Below are positions 42,402 through 50,462 of a stretch of 64,000 nucleotides of DNA, in pieces. This stretch comes from Demequina sp. NBRC 110055 (lineage in GTDB: Bacteria > Actinomycetota > Actinomycetes > Actinomycetales > Demequinaceae). Positions within the stretch are counted from its first letter, which is position 1, and every line of letters starts with the position of its first letter. Under the pieces are notes generated by a model, which worked only from the letters and a program-made list of their open reading frames with translations, searched no databases and was not told the origin of the DNA. Location of the stretch: contig NZ_BBRL01000004.1 in NCBI RefSeq assembly GCF_002090135.1, positions 310,001 to 374,000 of the forward strand. The letters are read 5' to 3'. The position numbers and the translations under genes are program-made.

Positions 42402-43034
42402 TCAGCCCTCGCGCACGCGCGCGATGACCTGGGCGTACTGGTCGGTCTCCACCATGCCGGGGATGCCGAAGCGCTCGCCGACCACGGTGAAGGGCACACC
42501 GGTCGCACCCATCGCGGACGCCTGCGCGTGCTCGCCGCGCACCAGGTCGGTGTGCTCCTGGGACGCGATCACGGCCTCCGCACGGTCGCGCTCCAGCCCG
42601 GCCTCGACCGCCACCTCGACGAGCGCGGCATGGTCGGTGATGTCGAGGGTGCCGCCGAAGTGACCCCGCTGAATGGCCTCGCGCACGTCGAGCGCGAGGA
42701 CCGGCGACGTCTCGGCGGCCTCGGCGACCAGGCGATGCGCGGGCATCGTGTCGCCGATGATGCGGTCGTTGCTGAACGGCAGGCCCTCGGCGTGAGCGAG
42801 GTCGACGATGCGCTGCTGGCTGGCCTCGACCTGCTCGACGGTGCCGCCGAACTTCTCGGCGAGATACTCCATCGCGGGGCGACGCTCGCCGCCCTCCGGG
42901 TTGAGCTGGAAAGCGCGGGGCACGATCGTCACGTTCGCGTCGGCCGCCTTACGCAGGCGCGCCTCGCCGATGTAGCAAAACGGGCACACGATGTCCGCCC
43001 ACACGTCGATGGTCACAGGGGTGTCAGAAGCCAT
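42402..43034 (-). CDS. DsbA-family (FrnE-like) oxidoreductase
   Basis: 210 residues: thioredoxin fold with a helical insertion and the motif Cys17-Pro-Phe-Cys20 (WADIVCPFCYIG), and the cis-Pro segment GATGVPFTVVG. There is no signal peptide, so it is a cytoplasmic 2-hydroxychromene-2-carboxylate isomerase/FrnE-like protein. Its stop codon is 2 nt from that of the antiporter gene (convergent). Confidence 0.93.
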   Translation of the reverse strand: MASDTPVTIDVWADIVCPFCYIGEARLRKAADANVTIVPRAFQLNPEGGERRPAMEYLAEKFGGTVEQVEASQQRIVDLAHAEGLPFSNDRIIGDTMPAHRLVAEAAETSPVLALDVREAIQRGHFGGTLDITDHAALVEVAVEAGLERDRAEAVIASQEHTDLVRGEHAQASAMGATGVPFTVVGERFGIPGMVETDQYAQVIARVREG

Positions 43035-43086
43035 AGCACCGGAACATACATGACGATTCAACTATTCCAGGAATCGGCACGGGCCG

Positions 43087-45111
43087 TTAGAAGCCGTCGA
43101 GCCCCTCGTCCAGGCCGTCGAGCACGCGGTAGGCGTTCGCCACCGTGGTGAGATCCGGATCCACGCCGCCGGTGGTGGGGAAGACCGACACGTCGACGAC
43201 GATCACATTGGGGTGCCCCCAGACGCGCCCGCGCGGATCCACCACGGAGGTCCCCGGGTTGTCGCCCATGCGTGCCGTTCCCGCGGTCCGGGGCTCGACG
43301 AGTGGCGCGCGCGTCGTCACCACGTGCTGTGCGCCCGCGGCCGAGAGCCAATCTGCGGCGCGCTCGCCGAGCGCGGCCCGTAGCCGAGAGTCGTGAGCGT
43401 GCGAGCGGCGCACGACTCGCACGACCGGGGCGCCCCAGGCGTCTGTCGAGCCGGCCTCGAGGGTGACCCGGGCATCGGCCACCGGCATGGGATGGCCGTA
43501 GCCAGCGACGCGTTGCAAGCGCGGCAGGAGCCGCGCGAGCGTCGACAGCACCGCAGACCCGGCGAACGGCACCAGCTGTGCCTGCTGAAGAGCCGCGAGG
43601 GCCGATGCCGCGGTGGGCACATGCTCATTCGCCAGCACCGCACCGCCAGTCAGCCCGTCGTTGTCGTGGCGGAAGTCGAGTGTCGCGATGGCCGGCCCCG
43701 GACCCAGGTTGTCGTTAATGGGCTCCTCGAAGAGTCCGATCGCCTCGATTCCCAGGCGCCCCTGCAGATGACGTCCCACCTGGTCGTGGGTGTTGCCCAG
43801 GCCATCGGGCGCAGCACTCGAGCGCGACGACAGCAGCAGTCGCGCCGTCTCCACCGCACCGGCGCCCAGCACGAACTCGTCGGCATCGATGCGCCGCTCC
43901 CACCGTCCGTCGCCGTCCATGCCGCGCACGAGGGCACCGGTGACGCGCCCCTGGGCGTCGGTGCTCAGCTCGATCACGCGTGCGTCGAGGATGATCGACA
44001 TGCGTCCCGTGCGGGCGGCACGCCACAGCGACGTGTTTTGGCTCCCCGCCTTTGCACCGACGGGGCATGCGAAGCCGATGCATTGCGCGCACCGCACACA
44101 CGCGGGGCGGCCGCGGTAGGGCTCCGAGTTGACGAGCATCGGGACGCACTGGGTGTTCCATCCCAGCATGGTCGCCCCCTCCCGCAGCGGCCCCGACGGG
44201 CGCGTGCGCGGCAGTGGCGGCAGCGGATACGGCCCGGACCGCTCGCCCTCGTGAACGCCCACACCCGGCGCACCCGAGACCCCCCACTCGAACTCGGCGT
44301 GGGCGTAGTACGGCTCCATCTCCTCATACGCCACCGGCCAATCGACCAAGGAGGACCCGTCGGGCACGCCGTAGGTCGACGCGAGCGCGAAGTCCTGCGG
44401 CGCGAACCGCCATGCCTGCGCGCCATAGACGCGCGTACCGCCACCAAGGCCGAACGCGCCGATGCTCCAGCGTGCGCGCGTGGGGTCGCCGCGATGCGTG
44501 CGGACGTCTCCGCGTCCGAAGTCCTGCTGCCCCTCGGCGCCGCGGGGACTGCCGAGGATGGGCAGGCCCGCGAGCGCCCCAAGACCGCCATCGGGCCGCG
44601 CCGAGCGCAGGATGTCGCGCGTGAGTTCACCCGTCGGCGGCATGCCGCCGCGCTCGATCACGAGAATCGTGCGGCCCGCTTGGGTCAACTCCTGCGCCGC
44701 CACACCGCCGCCGGCTCCGGAGCCGATCACGATCGCGTCGTAATGGCCCAGCAGCGCACGCCTGTCGATCACGCATGCGGTGACCTCGTCGGGAAGGTCG
44801 GAGCCAGGCGGCATCGGCGCGAGCGAAGGTGACCACCCGATCGCCGGCCAGACGTCGGGTTGCGCCACACCCACCTGGCCCACGAGGGCGGCGAACCACC
44901 GCAACTCGGGATCGGCAAGGTGGTCGCCGGCGTCGTCCGGCGACAGCCGCGCCATCAAGTCGGCGATGCGAGGGCGCCACTCGGGGTGGTCGTGCGCGAT
45001 GACGGCACGCAGTTCGGTCACGATGCTGTCCAGCGTGGACGCGGACGAGGCCGCGTCCGGCAGCACCGCCCCCACCCACCGGGCGAGGGCCTCGTCGTCG
45101 ACCCCGGTCAT
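43087..45111 (-). CDS. GMC-type FAD-dependent oxidoreductase with N-terminal extension
   Basis: 674 residues. The first 120 form a helical domain that resembles the small (subunit 3-like) part of gluconate 2-dehydrogenase. The FAD motif GSGAGGG is at 130-136, followed by the second Gly-rich block FGLGGGTRVYGAQAWRF. A Cys-rich stretch CVRCAQCIGFACPVGAK near 320 is typical of this bacterial GMC branch. The C-terminal GMC_oxred_C domain contains AGTARMGDNPGTSVVD and ends VANAYRVLDGL. It probably oxidises a sugar or alcohol; the acceptor is unknown. A TACCCT element is 7 nt upstream of the ATG. Confidence 0.88.
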   Translation of the reverse strand: MTGVDDEALARWVGAVLPDAASSASTLDSIVTELRAVIAHDHPEWRPRIADLMARLSPDDAGDHLADPELRWFAALVGQVGVAQPDVWPAIGWSPSLAPMPPGSDLPDEVTACVIDRRALLGHYDAIVIGSGAGGGVAAQELTQAGRTILVIERGGMPPTGELTRDILRSARPDGGLGALAGLPILGSPRGAEGQQDFGRGDVRTHRGDPTRARWSIGAFGLGGGTRVYGAQAWRFAPQDFALASTYGVPDGSSLVDWPVAYEEMEPYYAHAEFEWGVSGAPGVGVHEGERSGPYPLPPLPRTRPSGPLREGATMLGWNTQCVPMLVNSEPYRGRPACVRCAQCIGFACPVGAKAGSQNTSLWRAARTGRMSIILDARVIELSTDAQGRVTGALVRGMDGDGRWERRIDADEFVLGAGAVETARLLLSSRSSAAPDGLGNTHDQVGRHLQGRLGIEAIGLFEEPINDNLGPGPAIATLDFRHDNDGLTGGAVLANEHVPTAASALAALQQAQLVPFAGSAVLSTLARLLPRLQRVAGYGHPMPVADARVTLEAGSTDAWGAPVVRVVRRSHAHDSRLRAALGERAADWLSAAGAQHVVTTRAPLVEPRTAGTARMGDNPGTSVVDPRGRVWGHPNVIVVDVSVFPTTGGVDPDLTTVANAYRVLDGLDEGLDGF

Positions 45112-45118
45112 GAGGTCA

Positions 45119-45124
45119 AGGGTA
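45119..45124 (-). promoter_or_regulatory. -10 element TACCCT, leaderless promoter of the GMC oxidoreductase
   Basis: TACCCT on the minus strand, 7 nt, then the ATG at 45111. Confidence 0.55.
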
Positions 45125-45189
45125 GGGCCGTCGAGTGACGCGGATGTTTCGCACCCCCCGCGCGCTCAGCGCCCGCGCGGCCTCGATGC

Positions 45190-45663
45190 CTACTGGGTCG
45201 CCGACGAGGGTGCCGCTAGGCGGCGATACCCGAGACCGGCAAGGACGGCCACGACCACGCCGGCGGCGAAGATTCCCGCGGCGGCAATGCCTGCCGGCGT
45301 CGCGGCGATGGCGGAGGCGAGGGCGACCACGGCGACCGCAGCGAACAGCACCGGCATCAGCGGCTCGGTCGCGGCCGCGAGGGCGATGAGGGGCAAAGCG
45401 AGATACTCCGCCGATTCGGTCGAGCGCAGCAGCACGACCCACAGCACGGCAAGAGCGCCCCACCAGATGCCGCGCGAGCTACCGCGAATCGCCAACCCGC
45501 CCGCGGCAAACACCACGACGAACAGCACGACTCCGAGAATGGTGCTCAGGGGCGCACCCCCGGCCTCACCCCAGGCCGCCACGATGGCGACGACGGCCGC
45601 GGCGACGACGGCGATCCCCAACAACACTCGGAGGATCGCGGGCATCACGGGACGGGAAGACAT
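45190..45663 (-). CDS. Multi-pass membrane protein, unknown function
   Basis: 157 residues with five hydrophobic segments, Ala/Val-rich, and one polar loop (RSTESAEYLALP). No known family recognised. A GAGAAT -10-like sequence is 7 nt upstream of the ATG. It is divergent from the MFS gene, with 75 bp to the upstream ORF of that gene. Confidence 0.6.
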   Translation of the reverse strand: MSSRPVMPAILRVLLGIAVVAAAVVAIVAAWGEAGGAPLSTILGVVLFVVVFAAGGLAIRGSSRGIWWGALAVLWVVLLRSTESAEYLALPLIALAAATEPLMPVLFAAVAVVALASAIAATPAGIAAAGIFAAGVVVAVLAGLGYRRLAAPSSATQ

Positions 45664-45738
45664 AGCCTCGATTCTCTCAAAGGCGGCGCGACCGACCGAC
45701 CACCTCCCGCCGCGGCGGGGGAAGCGTCGCACGGGGCG

Positions 45739-45744
45739 TAAGTT
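45739..45744 (+). promoter_or_regulatory. -10 element TAAGTT upstream of the MFS gene
   Basis: TAAGTT, 6 nt, then an ATG at 45751 that opens a 9-codon ORF rather than the MFS frame. Confidence 0.5.
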
Positions 45745-45750
45745 GGACAT

Positions 45751-45780
45751 ATGCCCCGCCACCCACTCGGGCTCGCATGA
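45751..45780 (+). CDS. Putative leaderless upstream ORF of the MFS gene (9 aa)
   Basis: ATG to TGA encoding MPRHPLGLA. The TGA overlaps the ATG of the MFS gene (ATGA, 45777-45780), so ribosomes that finish the mini-ORF can restart on the transporter, which has no Shine-Dalgarno of its own. Translation is unproven. Confidence 0.45.
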   Translation: MPRHPLGLA

Positions 45781-47105
45781 GCCGCACGTTCGCGTCGCTG
45801 GGCTACCTCAACTACCGGCTGTGGTTCGCAGGCGCGCTCGTGTCCAATGTGGGCACGTGGATGCAGCGCGTCGCCCAGGACTGGCTGGTGCTCACGGTGT
45901 TGTCGGAGGACTCCGGCGTCGCCGTCGGCACCGTCACCGCCTTGCAGTTCCTGCCGTTCCTCCTCTTGGGCCCCTTCGCAGGTGTGCTCGTGGATCGCGT
46001 GGACCAGCGCAAGCTCTTGATCGCGACCCAGGTCGTGGCCGGCAGCCTGGGCGTCGCTCTGGGAGCCATCGTGCTCGCCGGACACGCCGAACTGTGGCAC
46101 GTCTACCTCTTCGCCTTCGGGCTGGGCGTGGTCTCCGCCGTTGACGTGCCCGCACGCCAGACCTTCGTCGCCGCGCTCGTGCCGGCCGAGGGCCTGCCGA
46201 ACGCCGTGGGGCTCAACAGCGCCTCGTTCAACGCCGCGCGACTCATCGGCCCCGCGGTCGCGGGACTTACCGTGGCGTGGATCGGCATCGGCTGGGTGTT
46301 CATCGTCAACGGCCTCACGTTCGGCGCGACCGTGCTCGCCCTCCTCGCGATGCGGCGCGCGGAGTTGGTCGACGTCGAACGTGCGCCGCGAGAGAAGGGC
46401 CAGGTGCGCCAGGGCCTGCGCTATGTGCGCCGACGGCCCGACATCATCATGGTGATGATCGTCGTCTCGGTTGTGGCGGCGTTGGGCCTGAACTTCCAGA
46501 TGACCAGCGCCCTCATGGCCCGCATCGAGTTCGGGCGCGGTCCCGAGGACTACGGGATCATGGGATCGGTACTCGCCATCGGCTCCTTGGGTGGGGCCCT
46601 GCTGGCGGCGCGCCGCGAACGTCCCCGCCTGCGACTCGTCCTGGGCGCGGCCATGCTCTTCGGCGTCTCGAGCGCCCTCATGGCGTCGATGCCCACGTAT
46701 GCGCTCTATATGGCGGCCTCCGTCGCCGTGGGCTTCTCGCAGCTCACGATGCTCACGAGCGCGAATGCGTACGTCCAGACCACGACGGTACCCTTCATGC
46801 GCGGCCGCGTGATGGCCCTGTACTCGATGCTGCTGATGGGATCGACACCCATCGGTGCGCCCGTCATCGGCTGGGTGGGTGAGCACGTGGGCCCCCGATG
46901 GTCGGTGGGCGTCGGATCCATCGCCTCGGTTGCGGTAGCGATCGCTGCCACCGCCTGGGCGGTGCGCTACTGGAACCTCGAGGTGACGTACCACCGGCAC
47001 CGGCCGCTGCTCGAGTTCACCTACCCGAATCGGGTGAACGCGCGCGACGATGCGGTGCTGCGCCTCAGGGCTCAGCAGATCGAGGACTCGTCCGCTCAGC
47101 CCTGA
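45777..47105 (+). CDS. MFS transporter (EntS-like exporter family)
   Basis: 442 residues with 12 predicted membrane helices. The family features are FAGVLVDRVDQRKLL between helices 2 and 3, and ARQTFVAALVPAEGLPNAVGLNS after helix 4, which is typical of the MFS_3/EntS exporters. The C-terminal tail is cytoplasmic and charged. The substrate is unknown. The start overlaps a possible upstream ORF. It converges on the DUF6458 gene. Confidence 0.9.
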   Translation: MSRTFASLGYLNYRLWFAGALVSNVGTWMQRVAQDWLVLTVLSEDSGVAVGTVTALQFLPFLLLGPFAGVLVDRVDQRKLLIATQVVAGSLGVALGAIVLAGHAELWHVYLFAFGLGVVSAVDVPARQTFVAALVPAEGLPNAVGLNSASFNAARLIGPAVAGLTVAWIGIGWVFIVNGLTFGATVLALLAMRRAELVDVERAPREKGQVRQGLRYVRRRPDIIMVMIVVSVVAALGLNFQMTSALMARIEFGRGPEDYGIMGSVLAIGSLGGALLAARRERPRLRLVLGAAMLFGVSSALMASMPTYALYMAASVAVGFSQLTMLTSANAYVQTTTVPFMRGRVMALYSMLLMGSTPIGAPVIGWVGEHVGPRWSVGVGSIASVAVAIAATAWAVRYWNLEVTYHRHRPLLEFTYPNRVNARDDAVLRLRAQQIEDSSAQP

Positions 47106-47119
47106 GGCGCCTCTCCCGG

Positions 47120-47425
47120 TTAGGCGGGCGGCGTGGTGCCGCCGGTCTCTTCGCGGCGCTCGGTCACGTGGCGCTCCTGGCCGGCGGCCGGGGCGGCACC
47201 CGCGGCGGGCGCGGCACCGGCGGCCGGGGCGGCCTCACTGTGGGACTCGGTGACGGTGGTGCGCTTACGGCCGCTCATCGCGAGCGAAATGATGATGCCG
47301 AGCGCTCCGGCCGCCATCAGGATCCATCCGACGAGCCCCAGGTCGATCGCATCTACTGACTCGTTGAGGGCGAACGCGAGGATCGCGCCGACGGCGATGA
47401 GGAAGATTCCAGAACCGATGGCCAT
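47120..47425 (-). CDS. DUF6458-like membrane protein with Ala/Pro repeat tail
   Basis: 101 residues: two membrane helices (MAIGSGIFLIAVGAILAFAL and LGLVGWILMAAGALGIIISL) and a cytoplasmic tail that contains three near-identical repeats of AAPAAG before a charged end. The pattern fits the actinobacterial DUF6458 family. The start was set at the ATG 8 nt after GGGAGGA, since an upstream ATG precedes that ribosome binding site. Confidence 0.75.
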   Translation of the reverse strand: MAIGSGIFLIAVGAILAFALNESVDAIDLGLVGWILMAAGALGIIISLAMSGRKRTTVTESHSEAAPAAGAAPAAGAAPAAGQERHVTERREETGGTTPPA

Positions 47426-47559
47426 GATGAGTGCTCCTCCCATGAGAGCGACGCTGCTCTGTTACGCGGATGCGCTGGGGCGGGTCCCCTGGCGGCGTCT
47501 GCCTTCACTCAACGGCGCGCGAACCAGGAACTATTCCCCGGAGCGTGGCCCGCCGTGCG

Positions 47560-48462
47560 TCACTGGCCCCCAATAGAGGCGCTGTCGTTGCCCTCGCCAC
47601 ACGCCTCAAACAGTTCATACAGCCGTTCCTGAGCCCCTCCCGTGGCCCTGTACTCGACGGCGATCTCCTCGCCGTCGACCTCGAACCACGCAGGGAACAC
47701 GTACGTCTTCTTCGACTCGGCGAAGGCGTGCGCGTCGCAGCGGTCGGCGCGCACGGTCACGGGCACCGTCGCCTGCTCTTGGTCGGCGGAAAGCGTGAGG
47801 GGCAGCGCGCCTTCAACAGGCTCGAGCGCGAAGATGACATTGCCCTGCAACCGGGTAAGGGTCGCGGGCGCCTGAGACGAGCCGCGGGTGAGCGTCACGG
47901 AGGTCGCGAGCGTGTCGCCGTCCGCAACCCAGGCGTCGTCTCCCGTCGCGAAGGAGGGCTGCGCCGCATCGGTGGCGACCTTGGCCGCGCACTCCTCGGC
48001 GTTGATCTCCTGAAGCGCCGCGTCCTCGAGGGTGACGCGTGTGGCCGCCAGCGTCACTCCCTCCTTGGCACGCACCTCCACCGTCGCGACCGTGTCGCCC
48101 TGCCCGGCGGGACACACCGGCGCGCCGAGCGGCACGCGCAGCCGAGATTCGTCGCCGTTGATCAGCAGCACGTTCGTCGGCACGGTGCCGGACGAAGAGA
48201 AGTAGGGCGACGTCATCGACACCGACGTGACGATGCCGCGCGGTTCGCTGCGTGCAGTCACCCGCACCTCCACCTTGCGTTCGGCCTCGAGGGTGCGCTG
48301 GCGATAAATGGTGCCGACGCTCGCGATCGTGGGCGGGGCCAGGGCCGATGCTGTGGGCGCCGGGGTGGACAGCGCCGGCACCGACGGCGCGTCACCCGTA
48401 CACGCCGTGAGGGCCGCGAGCGCGCCCGCGAGGAGTCCAGCCACCACAGCCGCGTCGCGCAT
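47560..48462 (-). CDS. Lipoprotein of unknown function
   Basis: 300 residues. Signal peptide with lipobox LTAC (Cys21), a Ser/Thr/Ala/Pro linker to about 45, then two beta-rich domains. Several Cys (PVCPAGQG, EECAAK, DRCDAH, EACGEG) could form disulfides. No known family recognised. A CACACT -10-like sequence 6 nt before the ATG points to leaderless expression. It is divergent from the epimerase gene. Confidence 0.72.
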   Translation of the reverse strand: MRDAAVVAGLLAGALAALTACTGDAPSVPALSTPAPTASALAPPTIASVGTIYRQRTLEAERKVEVRVTARSEPRGIVTSVSMTSPYFSSSGTVPTNVLLINGDESRLRVPLGAPVCPAGQGDTVATVEVRAKEGVTLAATRVTLEDAALQEINAEECAAKVATDAAQPSFATGDDAWVADGDTLATSVTLTRGSSQAPATLTRLQGNVIFALEPVEGALPLTLSADQEQATVPVTVRADRCDAHAFAESKKTYVFPAWFEVDGEEIAVEYRATGGAQERLYELFEACGEGNDSASIGGQ

Positions 48463-48531
48463 ATCGCCAGTGTGCGGCTCTCGCGGCCCGGCGTCTACCG
48501 GCGTGGCCGCGTCGGCGCCACAATGCATGAC

Positions 48532-49443
48532 ATGAGCGACTCCCCCGTGATCCAGAACGACCGCTGGCGCGTGGGTTTCTTGCCCGAGCTCGGCGGTTCC
48601 GTCGCGTTCGGTCAGGTGCTCGTGCGTGGCGAGTGGGAGGACGTCATGCGCCCCACGCCCGCGCGTCCCGAGATCCCCAAGCAGACCGCGTCGTACCCCT
48701 TGGTGCCGTGGTCCAACCGCATCGGCCATGCGCTCTTGCGCTTCGCCGGCCGCGAGTATCGTCTCCGCGCCAACTGGCCCGACGGCTCCGCCATTCACGG
48801 TGCGGGCTGGGATTATCCGTGGACCGTGGCGGAGCGGGCCGATGACCGGCTGGTCCTCGAGTTCGTGTCGCACGACGTCTACGGCGTGAACTGGCCGTGG
48901 TCGTTTACCGCCCGCTTCACGTACGCGCTCGAGGGCGACGACTTCGTGTGGACCTATGGCGTGCAGAACACGTCCCATGAGACCTTCCCTGCCGGCTTTG
49001 GCCACCATCCGTATCTGCTGCGGACGGTCGCAGGATCGGCCGATGCCGTCCTTCAGGTGGCGGCGAGCCGCGCCTTCACGCTCGAGGACTCGCTACCTAC
49101 CGGGGCGCCGGGGCCGATTCGTCCCGAGGCGGATTTCCGCACGCCGCGGCCGCTGGGACGCGACGGCGTGGACGATTGCCTCACGGGCCGCGACGGCGAA
49201 CGCCTGGCCGTCATCGAGTGGCCGGAGGCCGTGCGTATGGAGGTGCTGGCCGACGCCGCGCTCCAGCACGCGGTGCTCTACATCCCCTCGCATCGTGACT
49301 ACTGGGCACTCGAGCCCGTCTCCAACGCGAACGACGGGTTCACGCTGGACTCCGAGGGCATCGCGGAGTCAGGGGTGTTCCTTCTCCAGCCGGGTGAGAC
49401 GCGCACCGCAAGCTTCACCATGAGGGCGACCGCCCTGGCCTAG
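48532..49443 (+). CDS. Aldose 1-epimerase family protein
   Basis: 303 residues of the galactose-mutarotase fold. The family features are WSNRIGHALLRFAGREYRL, AIHGAGWDYPW with the catalytic-type His, GFGHHPYLLR and the C-terminal EPVSNANDGF. It interconverts alpha and beta anomers of a sugar or acts as a related hexose-phosphate mutarotase. It may support the sugar genes downstream of the tRNA, but it is separated from them by two DUF202 genes. Confidence 0.92.
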   Translation: MSDSPVIQNDRWRVGFLPELGGSVAFGQVLVRGEWEDVMRPTPARPEIPKQTASYPLVPWSNRIGHALLRFAGREYRLRANWPDGSAIHGAGWDYPWTVAERADDRLVLEFVSHDVYGVNWPWSFTARFTYALEGDDFVWTYGVQNTSHETFPAGFGHHPYLLRTVAGSADAVLQVAASRAFTLEDSLPTGAPGPIRPEADFRTPRPLGRDGVDDCLTGRDGERLAVIEWPEAVRMEVLADAALQHAVLYIPSHRDYWALEPVSNANDGFTLDSEGIAESGVFLLQPGETRTASFTMRATALA

Positions 49444-49460
49444 CGGCGCTCGCGGGCCGC

Positions 49461-49466
49461 TAGTAT
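49461..49466 (+). promoter_or_regulatory. -10 element TAGTAT of the tRNA-Gly gene
   Basis: TAGTAT lies 30 nt upstream of the mature tRNA 5' end, which allows a short leader. Confidence 0.45.
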
Positions 49467-49496
49467 GGGTGTCCACGGCGCCTCACCGTGCCGTGC

Positions 49497-49567
49497 GCGG
49501 GTGTAGTTCAATGGTAGAACTTCAGCTTCCCAAGCTGATAGCGCGGGTTCGATTCCCGTCACCCGCT
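49497..49567 (+). tRNA. tRNA-Gly (anticodon CCC)
   Basis: 71 nt with a complete cloverleaf: acceptor GCGGGTG/CACCCGC, D-arm GTTC/GAAC, anticodon stem TCAGC/GCTGA with loop TTCCCAA (anticodon CCC), and T-arm GCGGG/CCCGT with loop TTCGATT. The discriminator is T and CCA is not encoded. No duplicated 3' end was seen downstream, so it does not look like a used integration site. Confidence 0.96.
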
Positions 49568-49656
49568 CCGTGTGTCTGAGACCCCCCTGTGAACCATCGG
49601 GCGCGCATTTCTTTACGAGAGCGGGCAAATCCCCGAGCCTCAGGACGCGGGGTTGC

Positions 49657-49995
49657 TCACGTGGCCACGATGAACACCGCCGCCCCCACGCCGATAGCCA
49701 AGCAAGCGCCAGCGAGCACAGCTAACACCACGGCCGTCGGCATCGGCACATGACGACCCGCCTGTGCTGGAGCGTCGAGCGCGTCAGAGAACGCGTGCAG
49801 CCGGCGCGTGGTCAGGGCCAGAAGAATGCCGCCCCCGACAAGCGCCCCGAGCGGCAGCACCATGCCCAGCCACGTGCTCCCCGCGCCCAAGTAGCGACCC
49901 GCAATCGCCGTTCCCGCGGCGATGGCGAGGATGGTGCGGCGCCACGCGAGCGCGGTGCGCTCGGGTTGCAGCCCCTCCCCCACCGCCACCGTCAC
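49657..49995 (-). CDS. DUF202 membrane protein, second of a pair
   Basis: 112 residues with three membrane helices and the DUF202 signature QPERTALAWRRTILAIAAGTAI. The GTG overlaps the stop of the upstream DUF202 gene (GTGA). Function of the family is unknown; tandem DUF202 (YidH-like and partner) pairs are common. Confidence 0.87.
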   Translation of the reverse strand: MTVAVGEGLQPERTALAWRRTILAIAAGTAIAGRYLGAGSTWLGMVLPLGALVGGGILLALTTRRLHAFSDALDAPAQAGRHVPMPTAVVLAVLAGACLAIGVGAAVFIVAT

Positions 49996-50363
49996 GACAG
50001 TGCCCCCACCACCAGTCCCGCTCCCACAACGATGGCGACGGCAAGCAGCCCCACCGCCGCAGGAAGTGCCGACAGCGGAGCCGGCATGGGCGCATTTTGG
50101 CGCAGCGCGCGCTCCGTGCGCATCCAGCCCCACCACGCCTCCGCGATCAGCACGATGCCCGTCGCCACCAAGATCAACGACGCGATGAAGCGCAACGTAG
50201 GGTCAAGGGGCGCGGCGAGAGCTTCGAGCGCCACGGCGCCCGCGATGAAAGCCATCGCGGTGCGGATCCAGGCGAGGAAGGTGCGCTCGTTTGCCATGGA
50301 GAAGCGCGCATCGGGCTCGTCTCCCAGGCCGTAGACGCTGCGCGGCCAGCGGCGTTCACTCAT
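49992..50363 (-). CDS. DUF202 (YidH-like) membrane protein, first of a pair
   Basis: 123 residues: ANERTFLAWIRTAMAFIAGA at about 24-43 is the DUF202 core, with three membrane helices in all. GAGG lies 8 nt upstream of the ATG. The pair is oriented against the tRNA and probably forms a hetero-oligomer (inference from coupling). Confidence 0.88.
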   Translation of the reverse strand: MSERRWPRSVYGLGDEPDARFSMANERTFLAWIRTAMAFIAGAVALEALAAPLDPTLRFIASLILVATGIVLIAEAWWGWMRTERALRQNAPMPAPLSALPAAVGLLAVAIVVGAGLVVGALS

Positions 50364-50442
50364 CGGTGTCCTCTCGTGATGGGCCACACCAGGGGCGCAG
50401 TCTGGCGTGCTCCTCTTTGAGGCTACTCGGGCAGCGTCATCC

Positions 50443-50461
50443 CGATCACAGTTTGTGATCG
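50443..50461 (-). terminator. Terminator hairpin after the GH43 gene
   Basis: CGATCACA-GTT-TGTGATCG, a perfect 8-bp stem with a 3-nt loop, begins 1 nt past the GH43 stop codon. It ends the long leftward sugar operon. Confidence 0.7.
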
Positions 50462-50462
50462 A

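Noticed and set aside
40848-43151. A 767-codon plus-strand frame overlapping the antiporter and DsbA genes
   Set aside because: Arg/Gly/His-rich shadow frame with no family similarity; the antiporter and DsbA frames have full motifs.
47160-47250. Short tandem repeat as a minisatellite
   Set aside because: It is an in-frame AAPAAG repeat coding for the flexible tail of the DUF6458-like protein; three copies only.
49497-49567. tRNA-Gly as an integration site for the sugar island
   Set aside because: No integrase and no second copy of the tRNA 3' end was seen downstream; acquisition is supported only by motif depletion and gene content.
50443-50461. CRP/GlxR binding site at the TCACA/TGTGA hairpin
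   Set aside because: The half sites face the wrong way (TCACA-N3-TGTGA rather than TGTGA-N6-TCACA) and lie right after a stop codon, so a terminator is simpler.
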